The position numbers and the translations under genes were made by a program. Of a DNA stretch of 64,000 nucleotides, positions 11,205-22,901 are shown in pieces. Position 1 is the first letter of the stretch; each line of letters begins with the position of its first letter. The stretch is from contig NC_134016.1 of NCBI RefSeq assembly GCF_040712315.1, forward strand, positions 48,734,986-48,798,985. Reading direction: 5' to 3'. The DNA comes from Castanea sativa (lineage: Eukaryota > Streptophyta > Magnoliopsida > Fagales > Fagaceae). Under the pieces are notes generated by a model. That model was not told where the DNA came from. It did no database searches and saw only the letters and a program-made list of their open reading frames with translations.

Positions 11205-11939
11205 AAATCGAATCAAATTCCAAATTCCATTTGGATAAAATTCTACTTTAAAATAAAACAAAGAACGAGTTTTGTACAATCACAATTCATAACAAGTCGC
11301 GGTTCATCAAATTCCAAATTCCATTTGGATAAAATTCTACTTTAAATTCTCATTAAGCTTTGCATTTTGTTCTATTCTTAATCTAAAAAAGAAAACAAAA
11401 ATTACAATTAATTTTATAATTTAATTTTCGATGTTACACCTTCATTTCTCAACATTGTAATCTGCACGAATGGTTGAATCATAGTTGACACTTCGGCTGC
11501 TGCTTTCTCTTTTTATCAGAGCTTGCCTAACATTCCCAAAAGTACCTTTTACTCCAATTTTTCAGTTGAGATTGACAAAGATTGACTTTTTTGGAGCACT
11601 TGTCCATTGGAGGACCAGTGATTCGTGCACCCCATAGTGAGTGAACCACACCCTTACAGCCTTCATCTTTAAGCCACATTGCTTCGAAACGGTAGGGCCG
11701 TTCTGGTCTGTAGTAGAATCATGCTTGTTCATCGTTAGAGCAAAGCCATATAGGCTTGTGATCAGACGAGGATCCTCGATAGCGCAGTCATATTCTTGCA
11801 TATTTGTCACTATCTTCACTATTGAAAAGGTCTCGTCTTCAATATGGAATTTTACTATTAGTGTCATGTGTTTGTACTTTTATCTGTAATTTTCTTTTTA
11901 ATTGAGTCTACGCATTTGTAACTTGCAATTTGTCTTAGG
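11205..11939 (+). pseudogene. Remnant of the upstream part of the UBA gene, copy 1
   Basis: This region aligns with the 5' part of the UBA locus at 56.44-57.23 kb (for example aagctttgc...gttctattcttaatct at both). The coding-like segment at 56.53-56.75 kb is missing here. A stretch of about 38 bp (attccaaattccatttggat...) is duplicated 91 bp apart at 11217 and 11308. A minus-strand ORF at 11562-11867 is treated separately under findings. Confidence 0.45.
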
Positions 11940-12103
11940 CTATGGCAGCGTGATGAGCAGCAGCTGAAAGAACTTTTAGAGAGGGCCATTGCTGAAGCTG
12001 CTATGAGAAGTGCTCTGGAAGCTGCTGATGGTGATGAAATCTTGGCTATTAAAATGCTTCGCTTGTAGAGGGTGAACGGGCTGGAAATGATACAAATACA
12101 AAG
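11940..12103 (+). pseudogene. UBA exon unit a (broken)
   Basis: Encodes RSALEAADGDEILAIKMLRL and then an in-frame TAG at 12066-12068. It is 164 nt long, where the intact units are 165 nt. The MGF loop typical of UBA domains is lost (ERAIAEAAM instead of VEMGFAEAAV). The acceptor has become TTAG|G, which also shifts the frame. It is one of two UBA units in module 1. Confidence 0.7.
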
Positions 12104-12919
12104 GTTTAGTTTGAATCTCTAAGTTCCTCATCTAGCCTAGTCCTGTCTTTTAATTCCTTGCATGTTATGTATTTAGCAAGCATATCTATCTTCTGATGTA
12201 GCTCTATCCATGTGACACTAGCTTATTGTCTAGCTACTTTTGCCATGAGGTGGAGTTGCCATAACTATCACTGCCATTGAAGCTTTCAAAATTAAAGAAG
12301 AAAGTTTTATGTTCAGCACCTCATTTTAATCAACTAATAATTTGATAAGAAGCTAGATAATTGCTAAACTGTGGGAATTTGCCCTTAATTAGGAGGAAAA
12401 GTTCTCATTCATCACATATATGCATCCTTTCTTTGTGTGTTGGTCCCACATATGATTGGGGCTTACATAATATAAGAGGGATGATGTATGTAATTGATGC
12501 ATTGCAACTTTGATTGATAAAGCTAGACTCAATTACTAAGTACCATACAAGTAACCTAATAAGTTGACTTGTATTTTATGATTTGAATTCAAAATGACTG
12601 TAATTATTCCTTTCATGAACATCACTTTAAGCCTTGCCCCATCAACGGCGAAAATACAAAATCATGGAGTGGACTTTTTTTTTTTTGAAACATTCAGATG
12701 TTTTGCTTATAACCAAATAAAAGCCATAAAGGCTTGTGATCAAAAGAGGAACCTCGATAGAGCAGTCATATACTTGCGTATTTGTCACTATCTTCACTAT
12801 TGAAAAAGTCTCATCTTCGATATGGAAGTTTACTATTACTGTCATATGTATTTATACTTTTATCTGTAATTTTCTTTTTAATCGAGTCTATGCATTTGTA
12901 ACTTGCAATTTGTCTTCAG

Positions 12920-13084
12920 CAATGGCAGCCTGATGAGCAGCAGGTGCAAAAACTTGTGGAGATGGGCTTTGCTGAAGCAGCTGTGAGAAGTGCTTTGGAA
13001 GCTGTTAATGGTGATGAAATCTTGGCTATTAAAATGCTTCGCTTTGCAGAGCATGCACGGGCTGGAAATTATACAAATACAAAG
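12920..13084 (+). CDS. UBA exon unit b
   Basis: A 165-nt phase-0 exon bounded by TTCAG at the start and a possible GTTTAG donor at the end. It encodes one UBA (ubiquitin-associated) three-helix motif: VQKLVEMGFAEAAVRSALEA followed by VNGDEILAIKMLRFAE. UBA domains bind ubiquitin through the MGF loop and the last helix, both present. The exon is 980 bp downstream of unit a and open throughout, but it has no recognisable upstream partner exon in module 1, so it may not be expressed. If the donor is not used, translation stops at TAG two codons later. Confidence 0.55.
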
Positions 13085-13469
13085 GTTTAGTTTGAATGTG
13101 TAAGTTCCTCATCTAGCCTAGGCCTTTCCTTTAATACCTTGCGTGCTATGTTTTTGCAAACATATCTATCTTCTTATGTAACTCTATCCATGTGACACTC
13201 GCTTATTGTCGAGCAACTTTTGCCATGAAGTGGAGTTGCCATAACTATTAGTGGCATTGAAGTTTTCCAAATTAAAGAAGAAAGTTTTATGTTCAGCCCC
13301 TTGTTTTAATCAACTAATGATTTGATGAGAAGCAAGATAACTGCTATACTGTGGGAGTTTACCCTTAGGAGAAAAAGTTGTCTCATTCATCACATATATG
13401 CATCATTTCTCTATGTGTTCGTCCCGCATATGACGGGCTTACATAATATAAGAGGGATGATGTATGTAA

Positions 13470-13946
13470 CAGTGTGGCCGATACCGTACCGGTACCGGCC
13501 GTACCGGCCGGTACATACCGTACCGGCCAGTGCACCGGTACCGGTACACTTCTATATTGTACCGGAAAAAATACCGGCCGTACCGGCAGCGTACTGGCCA
13601 TACCGGCCAATTTCGGGCAATACCGGCCGGTACCGGGCGTACCGGCCGGTATAGAAAAAAGCTTTTATTTATTTAATTTTTAGTTTTTGTAATTTTTAAA
13701 TTTTTGTAAAGGCATAATGGTAACTTATTTACATTAACTTCTTAGTATTATTTGTTTTCTTAGTATGCAATGAACAACTAAGCTTTCTATTTTTTATATT
13801 GTGTTTTTTTTTTCTTTTATTTGATACTAAAGTCTAAAACTATGAATAATTTGTTCTAAATTGAGGTAATGTTTTATAATAAACTTTTATATTTACTATA
13901 ATATAAGTGAAATATTATATGTTTATAAACATGGTTCTAAAGATTT

Positions 13947-13985
<39 letters not shown>

Positions 13986-14089
13986 ATAGTGGTAAACCCG
14001 AAACGGTACACCGGTATTGACCGGTATCCGAAATATATCGTACCGGTGGCCAAACCGGTACAGCCTCCGGTACGGTATTGACTTCCTTG
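13470..14089. mobile_element. Non-autonomous hAT-type element with 8-bp TSD
   Basis: The ends are cagtgtggccgataccgtac and, inverted, caaggaagtcaataccgtac. Counting the next three bases, 17 of 23 positions match. They are flanked by an exact 8-bp direct repeat gtatgtaa (13462-13469 and 14090-14097). The paralogous spacer near 12486 reads gatgtatgtaattgatgcat without the insert. The left end holds a dense array of accggccggtaccg-type GC-rich repeats (about 13485-13650). A (GT)n(AT)n microsatellite lies at 13950-13985. There is no transposase; ORFs inside are repeat translations. An 8-bp TSD and CAG-type terminus fit hAT. Confidence 0.8.
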
Positions 14090-14149
14090 GTATGTAACCA
14101 ATGCATTGCAACCTTAATTGATAAATAGGAACATGGAACAATAAACAGA

Positions 14150-14947
14150 AACACATGTTGTCACATGTATACATATATGTTTACCTTTGCTAAGCGTGGT
14201 ATTCAAAGTTCGAACGCAGCCAGCCAGAAAATTCATGCTAAGCAACACCATTTTGTTCTTTTAAATTTTCAATTTTGGAAGGCTTATATTATACTAACAA
14301 AGAGAGAGATGGAAATGCAAGGAATTTCAAAGGGAACAGAAGAGATTGGAAAGAGGAGAAGGAAAAAGAAAAGTTGAAAATTTAAAATAACAAAGGTAGA
14401 GAAATGGGTTTTTTGTTTTTCTTTATAATTGTTTATGTTAAAGTTATGCCTGATTGCAAGCTTAACTGGTGCGTATTTTTTATTTTGCAAGTTAGTCACG
14501 TTGTTGTTAAACATTCACTATGTTGAGAGTGTTTTATAATTTGTTGCTGGTTTAGAGATCGTAGATGGGTGTGGCATATAATGAATCCAAAATGATCAAA
14601 TTTGATGACTTCTATTACTCGTAAATGACTAAATGTATGATGAACAGATATTGATAATAAATATTATCATTTTAATTTATGTAAAATTCTGTGATTACTA
14701 TTGTAGTTAGATTTAATTAGCTTTGTATTCATAAATATAAGGTAAAAGAAGGAGATGGTAGTTTCTGTATTCATCTTTAGATAATGAAGTTTGCAGAAGT
14801 ATTTCTGTTGCTGTCTTTGTTTAGTATATCAGCATCAACTTATGAACTTGATTTTCTTTTGACTATTATTGGAGGATGGTGCATTGATAATTCGAAAGCC
14901 ATGAGCAGTATTTTGCTCTTCACTTCCTGGCATGGAAGCGAGATGTA
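14150..14947. other. Spacer between module 1 and module 2
   Basis: AT-rich with no supported gene. From about 14775 it becomes homologous to the left end of the window (block A2 start). Confidence 0.4.
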
Positions 14948-15392
14948 GGGCCTATTTGGTTTGAGCAAAAAATTGGTGTATTTTGTATTCATTTTTAGTT
15001 TTTGTAGGACTGACCACTAAAAAACTTGTTTGACTTTTTATTTGTATTCAGTTTTCATTTTTAGTATGTCAAAAAAAAAAAAAGGATCTAAATATAGAAA
15101 ATGAATACAACTTTTTGGTGTTTTCATTTTCTTGAAAATAAATATAGTGACATATTCATTAAAAAAAAAAATCAAATTCTTGAGTCTCATTATCTCTTAC
15201 TTGTCACATCAAAGAACACACTTTCTCTATTTGTTGGTGGTTGTCATAAAAAAGAAAGTGAAGGGAAAGACAAAGTAGAAAATGATACCAACAAAAAAAA
15301 ATCGATGGAAACAAAAAATGAGTACAAGATTTGAGTATAGAAAATGAGTACAAAAAATAAAAATAGAAAATGAATACAACCTTGATAGGCCC
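14948..15392. mobile_element. MITE 1 in block A2
   Basis: Terminal inverted repeat gggcctat at 14948 and ataggccc at 15385-15392, with gta on both flanks as a possible 3-bp target duplication. The interior shares tgtattttgtattcatttt and gtaggac with the next element. Block A1 has no equivalent insert near position 200. No transposase. Confidence 0.55.
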
Positions 15393-15432
15393 GTAGATTC
15401 AAGTTTTGGCTTAGGGATGCTCACTTAGAATG

Positions 15433-15892
15433 GGGGCTTGTTTGGTTTGAGGAAAAAAGGGATATATTTTGTATTCATATTCAGTTTTTTTGTAGGACCC
15501 ACTATTACAAAACTTTTTTTTAATAAAAATTAAAAAACTTGTTTGGCTTTGTATTTGTATTCAGTTTTCATTTTTGGTATATAAAAAAAAGATTTGAATA
15601 TAAAAACAGAATGCAACTTTTTGGTGTTTTCAATTTCTTGAAAATGAATAGTGGCATTTTGGTAAAAAAATCAAAATTATGGGTCCTTCTATCAGTAACT
15701 TGTCACATCAAAGAACACTCTCTATTTGTTAGTGGTTGTCATAAAAAAAAGTGAAGGAGAAGACAGCAAAAAATGATACAAAAAAAAAAAAGGATGGAAA
15801 CAAAAAATGAATACAAGATTTAAGTGTATAAAATGAGTACAGAAAATGAAAATATAAAATAAATACAACCTCAACACAAACCAAACAATCCT
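15433..15892. mobile_element. MITE 2 in block A2, same family
   Basis: The left end is gcttgtttggtttgagg. The right end, inverted, is attgtttggtttgtgttgag. The interior is similar to MITE 1. Block A1 has agaatggttccaaag at this place with no insert. Exact ends are uncertain by a few bases. Confidence 0.5.
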
Positions 15893-16049
15893 AGCTTTCT
15901 TAAATCGATGAAGACCAGCTCTTCCATACTTTTTTTTCTTTTTAAATTTTCTAAATTCCCTAAGAGTTCGATAAAAGAAATCTCCCACAATAATACTAAT
16001 ATATTTGATTTGAGATGCAATTTCAGCATAAGCATCTACCACATACTTG

Positions 16050-16130
16050 GAAGAATTTGAAGTTTAGTGCAATTGATAAGTTCCCATACTTCAAGCTTTT
16101 CAAGATGCTTAACAGAGTCATGAACCCCAT
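16050..16130 (-). pseudogene. Short TNL LRR relic in block A2
   Basis: Matches 735-830 of the relic at the left end of the window (cttggaagaatttgaagt and acttcaagcttttcaaga). Most of the relic is deleted in this copy. Confidence 0.55.
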
Positions 16131-16839
16131 TCAACGCATGTTTCGTCAAAAGATAATTCAGTTCAACAACAAACAGAAAAATTCCAGTAAATTCAACCTA
16201 AAAACACTGAGAACCCAATGTTGGTGTGGTAATGTATTCCAAACACTTTATACAATGTTGTGAAAATGACATTGGTTAGGAGAGAACTCACTTATGTGTT
16301 TATATGTCATTGTAAGCCACCATTGATATCTTAAGATAGTGGGCTTTATCCATATCACACACGCACACCGCCCCTCCCTGTCGCACAGGTCCAGATTAGT
16401 TTTTCTTCTGCTCTGCTTTGCTCTACCCTCTCTGTTATGGTTTGCTCTTCCTCTCCCACATGTTTTACTAGTGCAGACCACACTTTTGGGTATACTATAA
16501 GGACAATGCTTTCGTAGCGTGATTGTACAACATTGTGAGATCATTCTAACCTTTTTTTTTTCAATGCTATATTTCCAACATCCAACAACGACCAGGTCTA
16601 TGTTCCAAAATTTTGAGCTTGACTATAGATCCTCAAGAGACTACGAAAAAAAACAAAAGTCAATTGCAATTGATGTTAAGCATTGAATAACCCTAATTCA
16701 GATGCTTCACACTACACAAATTGTATAAAGTACTCACATGTAACAAAACCATCTTTTTATAAGCTTTTTTCGTAGGTACTATACAATTATCAGATAGAAA
16801 AATACTCAAATTAACCTTTCATTGAAAGTTGTGAATTTC

Positions 16840-16975
16840 TATTAGCTTAATTAGTAAAATCTTTTGTTATTGAATATGAAATTTAGGGTTTGAATCCCGG
16901 CCTATAAAAAAATCCAATTGATATCCAAATGTTGAAATTCTATTGTATAGATCAAAAAAAAAAAAAACATTTACT
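16840..16975 (+). mobile_element. SINE relic (A2 copy)
   Basis: Box-A-like agcttaattagt and box-B-like ggtttgaatcccgg, then an A-tail. Paralog of 1755-1885. Confidence 0.5.
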
Positions 16976-17508
16976 GAAAATTTATGGACCATAGTTAACG
17001 AACTTGACTGAAAAATGGAGACGAAAAAGTATACTCTCAATTTAAAATGAATGAATTTCATAATTAAGATTAAATATTACAAATATAAACACTAAAATCT
17101 TAATCGGAAAATAGACCAAACTAAGATTACATTTACTATGATAATAACAAAAACATTTTAAAAAAACAAACAACTATTTTACTATAGTCCCATGAACTAC
17201 TGCTGCAATCAATACGTTTATTTTTAAGACAAGAAAGAGTACCAACTAGATTAATTACATTAATTATTTAGTAATTAACAAATCTGAAATGTAGTATGGT
17301 TCGGTGAAATAACTATGCTTTCTCTCATATGGTTTGTCTTATATGGTTTGGAATAGAACATGTATACCTTTGCCTATAGCAGTGAGATTATGTTTTTTTT
17401 CAGAGATTATGTTTTTTTTTTTTTCAGAACTTTTCCAAACGCAGTAATGCTCAAAGAAAATGCACTATTCTAGGCATTTTAACTATTGCCTCAAGAATTC
17501 TATCGTCT

Positions 17509-17515
17509 TTACTCA

Positions 17516-17592
<77 letters not shown>
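17509..17592. repeat. A-tract and (TA)n microsatellite
   Basis: About 17 A residues followed by about 60 bp of pure TA at 17533-17590. Apparent ORFs across it are artefacts. The A1 copy has no comparable expansion at this position. Confidence 0.9.
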
Positions 17593-17949
17593 CCTCAATA
17601 ATTTTTATTTTTATTTTTTTAAAAATTATTGCTTCAGGAACAAACATTTTACATTACGATTCCTAATGTACATTTTGTGCATATGATATCCACACTTTCA
17701 CACTAGGTGTCCACATTTTACACATGATGAGATAAAATGTGTGTGAAGAGTGTATAAAAGGAGTAGAAGACAATCAAAGCCCTTTACTTTTTCATCACTA
17801 CCACACATGATTTATTTATGGTTTTCTTTTTACTTTTCTTTTACTCTAGGGGTACAAGAAAAATGCCCAAAAATATAGTGCATGTCATCATTGGTTAATT
17901 CTTTTTCTCTTCTTTCTGCCATTTAGATGTCGACAGATTACAGCTTCTA

Positions 17950-18085
17950 TGAGTTAGTTCTTAGTTTCCAATATAATGTACACATGCCCAGAGCTTGTAA
18001 CTCCATTGACATTTCCTAGTATCTCCAATGAAGACGTCCAAGGTTCAAATTCTCCCCCCAAGCCATCAAAATATATATATGTGGG
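17950..18085 (+). mobile_element. SINE (A2 copy)
   Basis: Paralog of 3016-3190: agagcttgtaactccattga (box A region) and aggttcaaattctcccc (box B), ending in a short AT tail. Confidence 0.5.
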
Positions 18086-18477
18086 AACAAGTTTTTGTCA
18101 TGAGCTTTCTGGAAAGGATTACTACGGTGTCAGCATAAATTTGTCAGAATTCATTATCTATTATATCAAAGGTTGACTATGTTGAACCAGTCAGTCACCG
18201 GATTAAACTTCCCGTTCAATCTACAGAAGGGGTGCTTTTGGTGAATTGATAATTTGATATCCCTTACTATGAAGTAAATTCTTGGGTCATGGTTGGGTGA
18301 TTGAAACTCCCCAAGAACACACACACACAAACAAAGAAAGTTCATAACTTTACGTCTTTCTGAAGTAAAGTAATTTGGCCACTTTCATTCATCACACAGC
18401 ATATGTAGTGAAATCTAATAAAACAAAAACAGATTTTGAGACCAAATCATACCATAGTATCTCATGCATATCATAAA

Positions 18478-20617
18478 CTACATCATATTGGTTTCTTGGG
18501 ATAAATGCCTAGTTGAGGTCTCATCCTGAGAGGAAGATGATAGAACATATTTAGACAACCACATTTGCACTTTGAAAAATATTTTGGAATGAAGAAACAA
18601 AAAATCAAAGATGACACTAACCATGTTAGACAACTGGTCTCTTATAGAGTACATGGAACTCAGCATCGTCTCTAGAGTATCTTGAGCTAATTGGAACTTC
18701 ACATCCAATTCTCCTGAGTGAGACTGTGCATCATTTTGAAGCTGCAAAATGAGTAGTAACAGTCAATAGTCGCCTAATCACACAGACCATTAAACATATT
18801 TTGTCTTACACTTCCAATAAGTGTCTATCTAATGTTTATTTCTCACTCTTTCTCAAATTAAAAAATAAAGGACACTCATTCTAAGTTCATTCACCACTAA
18901 AAATTCCAATGTAAGAGATACTCTTTAGATACCTTCAAATTGATAATAGCCACAGGGTCTACAGATTCAGCATCTTGATTTGCCATATCCCATGTCATTG
19001 TCTTCAACCGGGGCAAAGTAACCTAGACATTGTCCATTCAGAAATAAAGTCAGATTCTTGTGTGCTACCTAGTAGATCAGTGAGGTTGCGTATACCATAA
19101 TCAAATTTCTACCTGATCCTTGAGTAAATCATCCTGCCATTCTCGTTGAAACTTTTGTAGCAGAAGCGTCAATAGTCTTTGTAGTTCAGGCAATACTTCA
19201 GTGGGAAACAGTTTATGAATGTCATCCTTGCTGACATTCTCGTAAACAAACCTACGGATCAACATGCGAAGACATACCAAGAGCTGCAATATAGAACATT
19301 AGAATTATAACCCACACCAGGTGGAATTTGCTAAGAAAGCCTATACAAATTAGAAAACTTGAATCACCTTTTATGTAGATAGTGATAATATAACAAGTAA
19401 TGTAGATGAACACTTTCAAAATGGCTGCTTTATACAATCAACCTTGTATCATTCTATGCATGTTTAGTCAAAAGATAATTTAGTTCAACAAAAGACAGCA
19501 AAATTCCAAATTGAACCTAAAAACACTAAGAACCCAACCCAAAATTTTGGGATCAACTATGGATCCTCAACAGACCATAAACAAAAAACAAAAACAAAAA
19601 CAAAAAGAAGAAGAAAAAGAAGAAGAAGAAGATAGATTGCAAATGAAGTTAAGTGCTGAATAGTGAAAAACCATGACCCAATTCACATTGCTTCACACAA
19701 ATTGAATGAAGTACTCGCATGTAACAGAGAGAACCAAAAAAAAAGCCCCAAAAAGTCATTATTAAGTTTAAACATTCAAAACCATTCCTTTCTAGCTTTT
19801 TCTAGTAGCTACTATACACATTTCTCTCGCACAATTATCGATAAAAAAACACTCAAATTAATTTGAACGCTTAATCTTCAATTCCTTTTTCTAATAGCTT
19901 CACACATATTGAATGAAGTACTCGCATGTAACACACAGAAAAAAAATTAAAAAAGCCCCAAGAAGTTGTTATCAAGTTTAAACACTCAAAACCATTCCTT
20001 TCAAGCCTTTTCAAGTAGCTACTATACACATTCCCACGCGCAATTATCGATAAAAAAAAAAAAACACTCAAATTAACCTTTCATTGAAAGTTTAGAGTTC
20101 TTCTAAGACCACAACTTTTGTTAGACTATGAATGATTGGCTATCACTTTCGCATAGACCCACCAAGCTTTCTCCGCAGCTCTAGTGCATAGTCATGTCAT
20201 TTAGATAAGAAAAAACAGAATTTTAACAGTAACATAGACCAAAGCTAAGATTTTTTTTTTGTTTTTTTTTTGTTACATCCACTATGACAATAAAAGCAAC
20301 ATGTTAAAAAAAAAAAAAAAACACAGAAATTCCAAGACAAGATTTTCAGCTAAATTGAATAGGCGTGTGTACTAGGTGATACTTACAGGGTCGAGGTCGG
20401 AATCGTTTTCAAGCTGGAGCATGTCGCGGACGATGTCGCGGTCGGCGGGGTCGAGACCAGTTTTTCGTGTTCTCCAAAGGGCTTGGAGAATGTATTCTAC
20501 TGACTCTTTCGAATTCGATCTCATCAATAGCGGCAAGTGACCCCACAAACTGCGCTCCATTCTTTCTTCTGTGTCTTCCTCAACAAAACAACCCAACTCC
20601 CTGTTCAAAATTTTCAC
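18478..20617 (-). CDS. COMM-domain (COMMD-like) protein, intact
   Basis: Five exons with GT-AG introns, all phase 0: 20617-20387, 19283-19113, 19022-18933, 18741-18622 and 18525-18478. Together they give 660 nt, or 219 aa plus stop. A second in-frame ATG at 20560 (MERSLWGHLPLLMR) may be the true start, giving 200 aa. The N-terminal part is helical (SVEYILQALWRTRKTGL, LPELQRLLTLLLQKFQREW). The COMM-type C-terminal part is VTLPRLKTMTWDMANQD, DPVAIINLKLQND and VKFQLAQDTLETMLSSMYSI, with the family's Leu/Trp and hydrophobic spacing. In animals COMMD proteins assemble into the Commander/CCC complex for endosomal recycling; in plants the role is little known. The family call is from pattern recognition, without a profile search. 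A decayed paralog is at 3576-5463. Confidence 0.82.
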
Positions 20618-21639
20618 TTCAATTCAAAGTTCAAACCTTGTTAGCACTAGAAGTAGAAGTAAAAAGCTGCGAGTGAGAGAGAGTTCCCTATGTTTTCACT
20701 TCCAGTTCCAGTTCCACCTACTACGCCTCTGTGCTTTTTACCATTGAAACCGCTTGACTGACTGGAAAGCGATTAGAAAGGGTCAGTTGTGTTGTTTTTG
20801 GGTTGTTGGTGGGTTGGACTTTGAGTTGGGGTTCAATTGGGCTCAAGATGAATCTTTAAATTTGTTAAGCTTGGGGTTGGACTGGGCTTGACTAGTGATA
20901 TAGATCCAGTGAGGATTGGTTTGGTAAAGATCTGATGGGGGTTGATACTTGATTATTAATTTATTTGGAAAAACTCAAAAAAGAGTTTAGTTTTTAAACA
21001 TGTTGGACTATCATACTCCAATTTACTATGTGATAATTGAAGAGATTATTCACTTGTTACTTGCAATTTTAATTATATAACTTTTTTTAATGAATTATGT
21101 GACTTGTTTAAATAATACATATGGATAGTTTTATAAATTGTCACGTAATAGGTTGGAGAAGATTCTTCCTAACTGATTTGGAGCTAAATTTTGTTAAAAT
21201 TGATAAAAATATTTGTGAAAATTTAAATAAATTCAAATCAAATATCAAAATGATCAGCATAGGTGAAGACAAACATCGTTGAACCTAATTTATTGGTTCT
21301 TCAAGAACATAGCCAAGGTCATGGCTCAACATTTCCCAACAAGTTGTCAACCCTACCTTGGGGCATCCCATATTCTCAACATAGTTCCCCCCCACCCCCC
21401 CTAAAACCAAGCTGTTGGATTCAAATTATCAAAAAATATTTTCATAAACCAAAACAAAGAATAATTCCACTCTATATATACTATCTGTTTTCAAAGTAAA
21501 AGGACAACTAAGAATTTCACTTTCAAGCATGCATGTAATCATTCAAACCCAACTTCCTTGTTTCTTGCTTAACCTCAAAAACCAGGAAATAAAAACTATA
21601 TAGACTAACCATAACTTTCTACACAATTTTCTCAACCAA
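20618..21639. other. COMMD upstream region and intergenic DNA
   Basis: 20618-20985 is the conserved 5' flank of the COMMD-like gene, shared with 5464-5810, and includes an agtgagagagag stretch that may be leader. Beyond 20990 homology to module 1 ends. The rest is AT-rich with no supported gene. Confidence 0.4.
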
Positions 21640-21711
21640 ACCACGTTAATCATTCAGTTTCAGTACATAACTTTCTTTTATTTTTCAAAAGACTAGCTAG
21701 AACTAAAAATA

Positions 21712-21923
21712 TAGTAACAAACTCATAGAGAATCTCCAATGTGAAATCTCTTCCTTGAAGCCCACTGGTTATAGGTTGCAGAGTTGTTAGCAGCAAGAAG
21801 TACCCAACCCATATCACCACCAACTTTGAACTCCTTCGCAGCTTCAACTGGCACATTGGTAGTGACCAACATGACCATCATCATCATCATGCAAGTGTGA
21901 AAGAGAGCAGAGATTGATGCCAT
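21712..21923 (-). pseudogene. Phytocyanin (blue copper protein) first-exon fragment, copy 1
   Basis: Starts with ATG and a signal-peptide-like segment (MASISALFHTCMMMMMVMLV) ending VEAAKEFKVGG. It continues GDMGWVLLAANNSATYNQWA and KRFHIGDSL, the N-terminal pattern of plant phytocyanins (mavicyanin/stellacyanin/ENODL type: VGG..GW....Y..WA....F..GD.L). A stop follows GDSL. One missing base in ctctatgagtttg would otherwise give a YEF-like continuation. The second exon with the copper ligands His-Cys-His is not found nearby, so this is a fragment. A second, worse copy is at 23776-23986. Confidence 0.65.
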
Positions 21924-22628
21924 GATGTTTGTGTGTTCTTCTTGGTTTGTTTTTCTTAGACAGACTATTAGAAAAGGTTTAGAACTTTAAACAATGGTAG
22001 TAGTGAGAGAGTTTACGGATCAGTTTCAAGGAGTAATTTATACATCATGTGATGTAGAACTAGTTAATTCATGAACCAATAATTCATGAAAATTTCTTAC
22101 ACGTTATGATTAATTGAATTTTTCATTCATGTTCGAGTTAGATATTTAATTTTATTTAACGTGTTGAAATTTTCATGAACTATTTAATTTAACAAGTTGG
22201 GACAACAAGTTTGATCTTTATTGATGTTTTAGTGAGTAAGCAATAAAAATAGGGATGACCCTACTTGCAAAAATCATTTCAAGTTTGTATGGAATGGAAC
22301 CATAGTTTCATGGAAACTATTTGTTGACTAATGAGTCATGACTTTAATTGAATATATGAAAGTGCATGAAAAATCTTGCATGCACAACACTCATCAAACT
22401 TGTCCATATTGTTAGTGAGCCTCTTCCCATGAAATAAAGTCGTTTATTACAGAATTAGTATTAATGATTTTCAATACTTAAGATCAAAATTCATTTTGAA
22501 ATATCATAAATGATTTCAAATATATTCAAAAACTTTTACTTGTGTCTTTTATTTTGTTTAGATTTTTTTGAAAACACATAATAGAAACTAGTTGTATTTT
22601 TTGTATGCTAACTTAGATTTGAATCTTA

Positions 22629-22823
22629 GAGTCCGTTTGGATAGAACTTATTTTGCTGAAATTGAAAACTGAAAACACTGTAGCAAAATAATTTTTAAAT
22701 GTGTGAATAGTGCTGTGAGACCCATTTTTAATGAAAAAGTTGCTGAAAAGTAAAATTTGTAAGACCCATGAACAGTGTATTTGTGCACTGTTCATGGCTG
22801 AAAAGTCCAAACTTGCGGCTGGG

Positions 22824-22855
<32 letters not shown>

Positions 22856-22898
22856 AACGCGGACGCAGGAAACTTGGACGCGCTATCCAAACTCCACC
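22629..22898. mobile_element. MITE with TTTGGATAG inverted ends
   Basis: The left end gagtccgtttggatag and the right end, inverted, ggtggagtttggatag share TTTGGATAG. TTA lies on both sides (22626-22628 and 22899-22901), a 3-bp target duplication of the PIF/Harbinger type. A poly(A) run is at 22825-22851. The copy of this duplicated region at 23.7-24.56 kb does not extend into it. No ORF of its own. Confidence 0.6.
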
Positions 22899-22901
22899 TT
22901 A

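Noticed and set aside
13322..13683. Three overlapping ORFs rich in Pro, Tyr, Val, Thr and Gly
   Set aside because: They translate the taccgg/ccggta array at the left end of the hAT-type element in different frames.
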